Positions 1 to 6,784 of a DNA stretch of 64,000 nt are shown here, piece by piece. The position numbers were made by a program, and so were the translations under genes. The notes under the pieces were generated by a model. The model searched no databases and had not been told where the DNA came from. It saw nothing but the letters and a program-made list of their open reading frames with translations. The stretch's first letter is position 1. Each line of letters opens with the position of its first letter. Origin of the DNA: Betaproteobacteria bacterium (GTDB taxonomy: Bacteria > Pseudomonadota > Gammaproteobacteria > Burkholderiales > JAEUOS01); NCBI GenBank assembly GCA_028292405.1, contig JAQGMJ010000028.1:62001-126000 (forward strand), in the 5' to 3' direction.

Positions 1-331
1 GCGCGGGCGCGGAGGCCAGCGCGATATTGCCCAGCAACAAGGTGTAGCCGTCGGCCGGCGCGTTGGCGGCGCCGAGGATGCCGACGGTGCCGCCGGAGCC
101 GGGCCGGTTGTCGATCACCACCGCCTGGCCGAGCGCATTGCCGAATTCGCCGGCCGCCAGGCGGGCGATGCCGTCGACCGCGCCGCCGGTGGCGAAGGGG
201 ACGATCAGGCGCAAGGGATGATCGGGGAAGTCGGCGTGGGCACGGCCGGAGAGCAGCGCGGCCAGCATCAGGGCGGCCGCAGGCAAGGCGGCGAGGCGCG
301 GCGAACGCGTACGCCGCGCGGCAGCAAGCAT
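1..331 (-). CDS. Bug/TctC-family periplasmic solute receptor, N-terminal part (3' end outside window)
   Basis: The reading frame begins at an ATG on the minus strand at 331 and runs off the left edge. About 110 residues are visible: an Arg-rich N-terminus, a hydrophobic signal peptide ending in an Ala-rich AHA-type cleavage region, then the family hallmarks 'PLRLIVPF', 'GGAVDGIARL', 'VVIDNRPGSGG' and 'ADGYTLLLG'. GGAGACA lies about ten bases upstream of the start. Bug receptors bind carboxylates or similar small anions in the periplasm, usually for tripartite tricarboxylate transporters. The gene lies downstream of the GntR regulator on the same strand, with about 100 bases between them, so they may be cotranscribed. 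The ligand is unknown. Confidence 0.9.
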   Translation of the reverse strand, partial: MLAAARRTRSPRLAALPAAALMLAALLSGRAHADFPDHPLRLIVPFATGGAVDGIARLAAGEFGNALGQAVVIDNRPGSGGTVGILGAANAPADGYTLLLGNIALASAPA

Positions 332-433
332 ATTCAAGACTTTGTCTCCTGTGTTGTTGTCCCCGGACTTTACGCTGCCGGGCGGGGCATCGCCGTTACT
401 ACACAGGATTAGCCATTCATGGCCCGGCGGCCC

Positions 434-1222
434 TCAGCCGGCGCCACCCGCCTTGGCCTGCGCGGCTTCGCGCAGGCGCCGCATCAATTCGGCGCCGTGG
501 TCGGAGATGTGGCGCTTGAGCACCGCCTGGGCGGCGGGCGCGTCGTGGCGGCCGCAGGCCGCGACCATCTCGCGGTGTTCTTCCAGCACGTCGGCCCACT
601 CCTGCAGGTTCTTCTCGATCTGTTCCTTGCGGGAGCCGAAGGCGGGATTTTCCTCACCGCCTGAAGTAGCGATACGCACCCGCAGATGGCGCGCGAACAA
701 CTGGTGCAGGTTTTCAATCGTCGCCAGCAGGCGCGGCCGGTTCGCCGGCGCATACAGCCGACGGTGGAATTCCCAGTTGAGGTCGCCCCAGCGCGATTCG
801 AATTCCTTTTGCAGGTCCGGCGTTTTTGAAGAGCGCATTTCCGCCGCGGCCTGATCCACAATTTCCATCGCGGCCAGCGCATCTTTCGGACCGAACCTGG
901 CCGCGGCCAGTTCGATGGCCAGCGACTCCAGCGAAAAGCGCATTTCGAGAATCTCCTCGAAATCGTCCGCCGACAGCATGGTGACGACCACGCCGCGCCG
1001 CGGCTGGGTTTCCACCAGGCCCTCGCCTTCCAGCTTGAGCAAGGCTTCACGCACCGGGACGCGGCTAACGCCGAATTTTTTCGCCAACTCTTCCTGGCGC
1101 AATATCGAACCGCCCGCAAGCGCGCCGTTGAGGATAGCCTGCCGCAATACGCGGGTGACCGACTCCACGGCGGTGGGCGGCGCCTGGCGCGGGAATTCAG
1201 AAAGAAAGCTGTCTAGATCCAT
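434..1222 (-). CDS. GntR-family transcriptional regulator (FadR/FCD type)
   Basis: A 262-residue protein with an N-terminal winged helix (about residues 18-80, including 'RQEELAKKFGVSRVPVREAL' and 'EGEGLVETQPRRGVVV') followed by an all-helical FCD effector domain. The FCD domain contains the scattered Asp/His residues that usually bind a metal and a carboxylate effector. It is divergent from the nitrilase operon, and the gap between them carries a promoter and a GTATAC-centred GntR-like site. Control of that operon, and possibly of the Bug gene behind it, is the simplest reading. Family membership is clear; effector and exact regulon are inferred. Confidence 0.88.
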   Translation of the reverse strand: MDLDSFLSEFPRQAPPTAVESVTRVLRQAILNGALAGGSILRQEELAKKFGVSRVPVREALLKLEGEGLVETQPRRGVVVTMLSADDFEEILEMRFSLESLAIELAAARFGPKDALAAMEIVDQAAAEMRSSKTPDLQKEFESRWGDLNWEFHRRLYAPANRPRLLATIENLHQLFARHLRVRIATSGGEENPAFGSRKEQIEKNLQEWADVLEEHREMVAACGRHDAPAAQAVLKRHISDHGAELMRRLREAAQAKAGGAG

Positions 1223-1254
1223 GATGTTCTTGCGGCTGTTTTGCGCATTTTAAC

Positions 1255-1285
1255 TTGACGTGGCGTCGCTGATCATATTTAATAT
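1255..1285 (+). promoter_or_regulatory. Sigma70-like promoter for the nitrilase operon
   Basis: A TTGACG hexamer (1255-1260) is followed at 17-19 bases by TTTAAT/TAATAT (1278-1285), in an AT-rich stretch unlike the surrounding coding DNA. It points toward the nitrilase gene and would give a leader of roughly 60 bases to the start at 1354. Predicted from sequence only. Confidence 0.55.
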
Positions 1286-1294
1286 ATTGCAGAA

Positions 1295-1310
1295 TGTATC
1301 CGGTATACAA
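1295..1310. promoter_or_regulatory. Candidate GntR (FadR-type) operator
   Basis: The stretch TGTATCCGGTATACAA holds an imperfect palindrome with the GTATAC core common in operators of FadR-type GntR regulators. It lies just downstream of the predicted -10 element of the nitrilase promoter, where a bound repressor would block initiation. The adjacent divergent GntR gene is the obvious candidate ligand. Inference from position and motif shape. Confidence 0.45.
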
Positions 1311-1353
1311 TTTTGAAATGACAAATTTCAAGCAATACACTGATGGTAAGCCA

Positions 1354-2313
1354 ATGAATTCAAAGCATTCTACGGTGGCAGTGGTACAGGCAGCACCGGA
1401 GCCGGACAAGCAGGCTGCCATCGAGCGCATCGGGCAACTGTCGCACGAGGCTGCTGCCAAGGGCGCGCAACTGCTGATGTTTCCGGAAGCTTTTATCGGC
1501 GGTTATCCACGCGGCTCGGGCTTCGGCACCGTAGTCGGCCAGCGCACAGATGAGGGGCGGGAAGAATTCCGCCGCTACTTCGAGGCAGCGATCGACCTGC
1601 CCGGGCCGGAGTGCGCGGCCCTGGGTGAGATCGCGGCGCGCGAAAAGCTTTATCTGGTGGTGGGCGTGATCGAGCGCGATGGCGGCACCCTGTATTGCAC
1701 CGTGGTGTTTTTCGCGCCCGACGGCGCCTACATGGGCAAGCACCGCAAGCTGATGCCCACCGGGGCGGAACGCCTGATCTGGGGCTTCGGCGATGGCTCG
1801 ACCATGCCGGTGTTCGACACGCCGATCGGCAAGCTCGGCGCGGTGATCTGCTGGGAAAACTACATGCCGCTGATGCGCGCCGCGCATTACGCCAAGGGTA
1901 TCCAGATCTACTGCGCCCCCACCGCGGACGGCCGCGACACCTGGCTGCCGACGATGCGCCATGTGGCGATGGAGGGCCGCTGCTTCGTGCTCTCGTGCAA
2001 CCAGTTTGCGCGCCGCAGCCATTACCCCGAGGCCTTCGGCCCGCTCGCCCCCGGCGAGGAAGACACCATCGTCTCGCGCGGCGGCAGCTGCATCATCGAC
2101 CCGATGGGCAAGGTGCTGGCGGGCCCCGAGTTCGACGGTGAAAAGATTCTCTACGCCGACATCGACATCGGCAGCATCGCCGGCGGCAAATACGATTTCG
2201 ACGCCACCGGCCACTACGCCCGACCGGACGTGTTCCGCCTGCTGGTCAACCAGTCGGCCGCGCCGGCGGTGGTGTTCTCCGATCAAAGCACATTCGAAAG
2301 CATCTCAAAGTGA
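1354..2313 (+). CDS. Nitrilase (aliphatic/aryl nitrilase branch of the CN-hydrolase family)
   Basis: A 319-residue cytoplasmic enzyme predicted to hydrolyse an organic nitrile to the carboxylic acid and ammonia. The catalytic triad is visible as Glu45 ('MFPEAFIGGYPRG'), Lys132 ('KHRKLMPTGAERLIWG') and Cys166 ('AVICWENYMPLMR'). The CWENYMP context and the HRKL-PT-ER-IWG pattern are those of true nitrilases rather than amidases or carbamoylases. I place the start at 1354 because homologues begin just before the 'TVAVVQAAP' strand; in-frame ATGs at 1294 and 1318 would add non-conserved residues. It is first in an operon and its TGA overlaps the GTG of the next gene. The natural substrate cannot be read from sequence. 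Confidence 0.9.
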   Translation: MNSKHSTVAVVQAAPEPDKQAAIERIGQLSHEAAAKGAQLLMFPEAFIGGYPRGSGFGTVVGQRTDEGREEFRRYFEAAIDLPGPECAALGEIAAREKLYLVVGVIERDGGTLYCTVVFFAPDGAYMGKHRKLMPTGAERLIWGFGDGSTMPVFDTPIGKLGAVICWENYMPLMRAAHYAKGIQIYCAPTADGRDTWLPTMRHVAMEGRCFVLSCNQFARRSHYPEAFGPLAPGEEDTIVSRGGSCIIDPMGKVLAGPEFDGEKILYADIDIGSIAGGKYDFDATGHYARPDVFRLLVNQSAAPAVVFSDQSTFESISK

Positions 2314-3410
2314 CGAACCCAAGCAAGACTTATCGCATTGCCGTGATCGCCGGCGACGGCATCGGCAAGGAAGTGGTGCCGCAGGGCCTGCGCGTGCTGG
2401 ACGCGGCGGCGGCGAAACACGGCTTCAAGCTGGCTTACGAAGAGTTTCCCTGGAGCTGCGAGTATTACCAGAAGCACGGCGAGATGATGCCGGCCGACGG
2501 CCTGGCGCGGCTGCGCGCCTTCGACGCGATCTTTCTCGGCGCGGTCGGCTTTCCCGGCGTGCCGGACCATGTTTCGCTGGGCGGGCTTCTGCTGCCGATC
2601 CGACGCGGCTTCCAGCAATACGCCAATGTGCGGCCGGTGCGCCTGATGCCCGGCGTGAAGGCGCCGCTGGCCGGGCGAGGCGTCGGCGAGATCGATTTCA
2701 TCGTGGTGCGCGAGAACACCGAGGGCGAGTACTCCTCGATCGGCGGCATGATGAACGAGGGCACCGATGAGGAGGCCTGCGTGCAGATGTCGACTTTCAC
2801 CCGCAAGGGGGTGGACCGCATCCTGCGCTATGCCTACGAACTGGCGGCGAAGCGCCCGGCGCACCACGTCACGGCCGCTACCAAGTCGAACGGCATCGCC
2901 ATCACCATGCCCTACTGGGACAAGCGGGTGCAGGCGATGGCCGCGCAATACCCGACGGTGCGCACCGACAGCTATCACATCGACATCCTCGCCGCGCACT
3001 TCGTGCTCAACCCGCAGCGCTTCGACGTGGTGGTGGCCTCCAATCTGTTCGGCGACATCCTCTCCGACCTCGGGCCGGCCTGCACCGGCACCATCGGCAT
3101 CGCGCCTTCGGGCAACCTGAATCCGGAACGCGAATATCCTTCGATGTTCGAGCCGGTGCACGGCTCGGCGCCGGACATTTACGGGCGCGGCATCGCCAAC
3201 CCGATCGGCCAGATCTGGTCCGGCGCTATGATGCTGGAGCATCTAGGTGAGACCGCCGCGGCGCAGGACATCGTCGGCGCGATCGAGGCGGTGCTGCAGG
3301 AAGGGCCGCGCACGGCGGACCTGGGCGGCAGCGCCTCGACGGCGGAAGCGGGCCGGGCCATCGCGAAGGCAGTAGCGGCACAAGATAACAAGAGGAGAGC
3401 AGCGGCATGA
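2310..3410 (+). CDS. Tartrate/D-malate-type dehydrogenase (isopropylmalate dehydrogenase superfamily)
   Basis: A 366-residue NAD-dependent beta-decarboxylating dehydrogenase. It begins at a GTG overlapping the nitrilase stop. Visible family features are 'IAVIAGDGIGKEVVPQGL' at the N-terminus, the substrate loop 'RRGFQQYANVRPVRL', 'VVRENTEGEYS', the catalytic Lys in 'TKSNGI', the metal-binding Asp in 'NLFGDILSD', and 'FEPVHGSAPDI'. The 'GVPDHVSLGGLLLPIRR' segment is characteristic of TtuC/YeaU-type tartrate or D-malate dehydrogenases rather than LeuB. Tight coupling to a nitrilase suggests oxidative decarboxylation of a 2-hydroxy acid made downstream of nitrile hydrolysis; that substrate link is inferred. 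Confidence 0.87.
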   Translation: MTNPSKTYRIAVIAGDGIGKEVVPQGLRVLDAAAAKHGFKLAYEEFPWSCEYYQKHGEMMPADGLARLRAFDAIFLGAVGFPGVPDHVSLGGLLLPIRRGFQQYANVRPVRLMPGVKAPLAGRGVGEIDFIVVRENTEGEYSSIGGMMNEGTDEEACVQMSTFTRKGVDRILRYAYELAAKRPAHHVTAATKSNGIAITMPYWDKRVQAMAAQYPTVRTDSYHIDILAAHFVLNPQRFDVVVASNLFGDILSDLGPACTGTIGIAPSGNLNPEREYPSMFEPVHGSAPDIYGRGIANPIGQIWSGAMMLEHLGETAAAQDIVGAIEAVLQEGPRTADLGGSASTAEAGRAIAKAVAAQDNKRRAAA

Positions 3411-4357
3411 AGATACTGGTATTGGGCGCCGGCGGCATCGGCGGGCTGGTGGGCGGCAGGCTGGCGCAGCATGGCGCCGACGTGACCTTTCTGGTGCGCG
3501 AAAAGCGCCAGGCGCAATTGCAGGCCGATGGATTGCGCATCGAAAGCCCGCAAGGTGATGCGCAGGTGAAGGTGAAGACCCTGCTGAAATCGCAGGTGGA
3601 CGCAGACTACGATCTGGTGATGCTCACCGCCAAGGCGTATGACCTGGAAGATGCCATCGACACACTGCGCCCTGCCCTGGCGGGCAAGGCCGCTATCCTG
3701 CCGCTGCTCAACGGCATCGCGCATATCGACATGCTGAACAAGGAATTCGGCGCGGCCCGCGTGCTCGGCGGCACCGCGCGCATGCAGGTGACGCTCACCC
3801 CCGAAGGCGTGGTGCGGCAGCTGAACGACTGGCAGACCATCACCTTCGGCGAGCAGGACGGCAGCGAGTCGGCGCGCCTGCAGGCCTTCAAGGCGCTGCT
3901 GGCGAAGACCGGCATCGAGGCCAAGCTTTCGACCAACATCATGCGCGAGCTCTGGCTCAAGCTGGTGCATCTGGCCACCGTGGCCAGCGCCACTTGCGCG
4001 ATGCGCGCCAACATCGGCGAGATCGCGCGCACGCCCGCGGGCACCGGCATGCTGCTGCGCCTGCTGGAGATCAACGCGGAAATCGCCGCCCAGGCCGGCC
4101 ACCGGCCTGACGAGAAATTCCTCCAGACCTACCGCGAGCTATTCGCCACGCTGGATGCGAAATACGAGGCTTCGATGCTGCGCGACCTGGAAAAGGGCGG
4201 GCGCATCGAGTCGGAGCAGGTGATTGGCTACATGCTGGAACGCTGCCGCGCCGCCGGCCTGCCCGACGAGATGCACCTGATGGCCTATACGCACGTCAAG
4301 GCTTATGAACAGCGCAGGGACGCCGGGCGGCTGCCGGGCCAACAGGCCGGAAAATAA
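3407..4357 (+). CDS. Ketopantoate reductase-like (ApbA/PanE family) dehydrogenase
   Basis: A 316-residue NADPH-dependent reductase. The N-terminal Rossmann fold has 'ILVLGAGGIGGLVGGRLAQHGADVTFLVRE', and the helical C-terminal domain contains 'LWLKLVHLATVAS' and 'EAGLP'-like (here 'AAGLPDEM') motifs seen in PanE relatives. Its ATG overlaps the stop of the dehydrogenase gene by four bases. Because it sits in a catabolic operon, a substrate other than 2-ketopantoate (another branched or substituted 2-keto acid) is plausible. Such paralogs are common in Burkholderiales catabolic clusters. Confidence 0.85.
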   Translation: MKILVLGAGGIGGLVGGRLAQHGADVTFLVREKRQAQLQADGLRIESPQGDAQVKVKTLLKSQVDADYDLVMLTAKAYDLEDAIDTLRPALAGKAAILPLLNGIAHIDMLNKEFGAARVLGGTARMQVTLTPEGVVRQLNDWQTITFGEQDGSESARLQAFKALLAKTGIEAKLSTNIMRELWLKLVHLATVASATCAMRANIGEIARTPAGTGMLLRLLEINAEIAAQAGHRPDEKFLQTYRELFATLDAKYEASMLRDLEKGGRIESEQVIGYMLERCRAAGLPDEMHLMAYTHVKAYEQRRDAGRLPGQQAGK

Positions 4358-4406
4358 AAACAACGTGGATGGATGGAGACTTAACCGCGATCTCAAAGGA
4401 AAGACC

Positions 4407-5417
4407 ATGCATCCACGTGTTGCCTCCATGCCGACAACCAGCCGCAGCGGGCTGGTGTTACGTTTCTCCACGCTGATCGTCGGCAGCGCGCTTGCGCTGG
4501 GCGCCTTCCACGCGCGCGCGCAGGCTTATCCGGCCCAGCCGATACACTTCATCGTGCCCTATACCGCCGGCGGCGGGGTGGACGCGATCGCCCGCACCAT
4601 CGGCCAGCGCCTGTCGGTGCGCCTGGGCCAGCCGGTGGTGATCGACAACCACGGCGGCGCGGCGGGCAACATCGGCAGCGAGCTGGCGGCGCGCGCCGCG
4701 CCGGACGGCTACACCATCATGATGGGCGCCGCCGCGCTGGCGATCAACGTCACGCTGTATCCCAAGCTCACCTTCGACCCGGTGAAGGACTTCGCGCCGA
4801 TCACCCTGCTGGCGCGCACGCCGAACATACTCGCGCTCTATCCGCAGGTGCAGGCCAAGTCGGTGAAGGAATTGATCGCGCTGGCTAAAAGCAAACCGGG
4901 CGCACTCAACTACGCCTCGGCCGGCAGCGGCACCACGCCGCACCTGGCGGGCGCGCTGTTTTGCCAGATGGCCGGCCTGAAGATGGTGCACGTGCCGTAC
5001 AAGGGCTCGGGCCCGGCGGTGACGGGCCTGCTGGCGGGCGAGGTTGACCTGATGCTTTCCCCCGCGCTCACGGTGCTGCCGTATATCAAGGCGAACCGCC
5101 TGCGCGCGCTGGCGACCACCGGTGCCAAGCGCTCGGCGGCGTTCCCCGAATTGCCGACGGTGGCCGAGGCCGGCTTGCCGGGCTTCGAGGCTTCGCAGTG
5201 GTACGCGGTGCTGGCGCCCGCGCGCACGCCCAAACCGATCATCGAGCGCCTGAATGCCGAACTGGTGAAGGTGGTGCAATCGCCCGAGGTGCAGGCGCAG
5301 TTGCAGAACGAAGGCTCGGAGGCGGTGGGCAGCACGCCGGAAGAGCTGGGCCAGACCATGAAATCCGAAGTCACCAAATGGGCGGCGGCCATTCCCAAAG
5401 ACGCCAAGGTCAACTAA
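4407..5417 (+). CDS. Bug/TctC-family periplasmic solute receptor
   Basis: A 336-residue exported receptor. The start at 4407 follows an AAAGGAAAG ribosome binding site and gives a signal peptide ('LVLRFSTLIVGSALALGAF'...'ARAQA'). Family motifs follow: 'PIHFIVPYTAGGGVDAIAR', 'VVIDNHGGAAGNIGSELAARAAPDGYTIMMG', 'FAPITLLARTPNIL', 'GSGTTPHLAGALF', 'HVPYKGSGPAVTGLLAGEVDLM'. It is the fourth gene of the nitrilase operon, so its ligand is probably the nitrile, acid or hydroxy acid metabolised by the neighbours. No TctA/TctB genes are present nearby. Confidence 0.92.
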   Translation: MHPRVASMPTTSRSGLVLRFSTLIVGSALALGAFHARAQAYPAQPIHFIVPYTAGGGVDAIARTIGQRLSVRLGQPVVIDNHGGAAGNIGSELAARAAPDGYTIMMGAAALAINVTLYPKLTFDPVKDFAPITLLARTPNILALYPQVQAKSVKELIALAKSKPGALNYASAGSGTTPHLAGALFCQMAGLKMVHVPYKGSGPAVTGLLAGEVDLMLSPALTVLPYIKANRLRALATTGAKRSAAFPELPTVAEAGLPGFEASQWYAVLAPARTPKPIIERLNAELVKVVQSPEVQAQLQNEGSEAVGSTPEELGQTMKSEVTKWAAAIPKDAKVN

Positions 5418-5437
5418 ATTCCGCGACAGGTCCCCAC

Positions 5438-6019
5438 ATGAGCATCGACGTCAACTTTGAACGTATCAAGCAGAGCATCACCAAGTGCGCCGAAGGCGTG
5501 CGCGACGGCCGCAAGGAGCCGATCCGCAAGCCGCGCGTCAAGCTTTCCATCGTCAAGGACCTGCAGGGTGAAGTAACCGCCGGCAAGTTTGTCTACCGCA
5601 CCGACGCCGCGCTGGATGCGGGCGGCTTTGCCGAACATCCGCGGCCGATGGACCTGCTGCTGGGCGGCCTGGCAAGCTGTCAGCAGATGTGGTGCCTGCG
5701 CTGGGCCGCGCTGGAAGGCATCGCACTGACGGAGTTGGCGATCGAGACCGAGTCGGTATTTTCCTGGCGCGGCGAATACCTGGGCGAGATCGACTCCGGC
5801 ATGCAGGAGCTGCATGTGTTCATCACCGTGGCAGGCGACGGCATGACGGCGCAAAAGGTCTGCGAGATGGCCGACACGGTAGCAATGCGTTGCCCGGTCT
5901 ATGCCACCTTGCGCCACGCGGCGGTGGTCAAGGAAGTGCTCAAAGTGAGCGAGGCGCTGACCGTTGAGCGCGAATGGCAACCAGGCAACGACACCGCGCG
6001 CGTCATTAGCGGCGTCTGA
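5438..6019 (+). CDS. OsmC-like peroxiredoxin-fold protein
   Basis: A 193-residue OsmC/Ohr-superfamily protein. The two family cysteines are present: Cys81 in 'LGGLASCQQMW' and Cys152 in 'MRCPVYATLRH'. OsmC and Ohr reduce organic or inorganic peroxides through this pair. YhfA-like and thioredoxin-reductase-linked members have less clear roles. It follows the Bug gene by 20 bases in the nitrilase operon. A role in detoxifying oxidants generated in the pathway is possible, but the arrangement only shows co-transcription. Confidence 0.8.
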   Translation: MSIDVNFERIKQSITKCAEGVRDGRKEPIRKPRVKLSIVKDLQGEVTAGKFVYRTDAALDAGGFAEHPRPMDLLLGGLASCQQMWCLRWAALEGIALTELAIETESVFSWRGEYLGEIDSGMQELHVFITVAGDGMTAQKVCEMADTVAMRCPVYATLRHAAVVKEVLKVSEALTVEREWQPGNDTARVISGV

Positions 6020-6029
6020 GGAAAAGCGC

Positions 6030-6755
6030 ATGGCAGACGCTGCAAGCGCCGGCACGGCGACTCCTCGGCCCTTGCGGGTATTTTGCGCCGGTGCCGCGCG
6101 CTCCGCCCTCGGCCAGTTGCCGCAGGCCTTCGAAAAGCGCTCGGGCATCGCCATCGAGTTCACCCTCGGCCCGGTCGGCGGGCTGGTGGAGAAACTTCGC
6201 GCCGGCGAGAAGGCCGATGTCGTGGTCCTGGGCCTGTTGCCGCTGGAAAAGCTCGCCGCCGAAGGCATGATGGTGGCCGGCACGATCAGGATCATCGGTG
6301 GCGTGGGCTTCGCGATCGCCCAGCGGCGCGGCGCGGCGCCGCTCGACGTCTCGACCGCCGACGCGCTGCGCAACGCCTTGCTGGCTGCGAAGAGCTTTGC
6401 CTATGGCGACCCGAGGACGGGCGACTCCAGCGGTGTGCACCTGGCCGGCGTGCTGGACCGCCTGGGTATCGCCGAGGCAATGCGCGACAAGGCCGTGCTC
6501 GAGCCCCTCGGGCTTGCGGTGGCTGAAGCGGTGGCAGCCGGGCGCGCGGAAATCGGCGCCTTGCAGACCAGCATCATCCTGGCGCGCGACGACCTGCAAC
6601 TTGCCGGCAGCCTGCCAGTAGAGTTCCAGCACACCACGATTTATGCAATGGCGCTGGCGCGGGACGCCCGCGCGGCGGCGACGGAATTCCTGGCTTGCCT
6701 GCAAAGCCCGGCAGCGCGGGCGCAGTTCCACGCAGCCGGCTTCGCGCCGGTCTGA
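6030..6755 (+). CDS. ModA-like (molybdate-binding fold) solute-binding protein without a signal peptide
   Basis: A 241-residue type II periplasmic-binding-protein fold: 'RVFCAGAARSALGQLPQAFEKRSGIAIEFTLGPVGGLVEKLRAGEKADVVVLG' resembles ModA, with 'DPRTGDSSGVHLAGVLDRLG' in the middle and a typical C-terminal 'FLACLQSPAARAQFHAAGFAPV'. The start at 6030 is fixed by GAGGAAAA overlapping the OsmC stop. Neither this start nor an in-frame ATG at 5964 gives a hydrophobic leader, so the protein looks cytoplasmic. It is the last gene of the operon, and no modB/modC is present. It may bind an oxyanion or an organic anion as a sensor or chaperone; unproven. Confidence 0.75.
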   Translation: MADAASAGTATPRPLRVFCAGAARSALGQLPQAFEKRSGIAIEFTLGPVGGLVEKLRAGEKADVVVLGLLPLEKLAAEGMMVAGTIRIIGGVGFAIAQRRGAAPLDVSTADALRNALLAAKSFAYGDPRTGDSSGVHLAGVLDRLGIAEAMRDKAVLEPLGLAVAEAVAAGRAEIGALQTSIILARDDLQLAGSLPVEFQHTTIYAMALARDARAAATEFLACLQSPAARAQFHAAGFAPV

Positions 6756-6764
6756 GCCGCTTCA

Positions 6765-6784
6765 CCGCGCGTTTACCCGCGCGG
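6765..6784. terminator. Stem-loop between convergent genes
   Basis: CCGCGCG (6765-6771) and CGCGCGG (6778-6784) can pair around a six-base loop in the 29-base gap between two converging genes. There is no T-tract, so factor-independent termination is uncertain. Confidence 0.3.

Noticed and set aside
6083..6526. Arg-rich frame within the ModA-like gene
   Set aside because: Alternative-frame shadow of a gene with clear binding-protein features.
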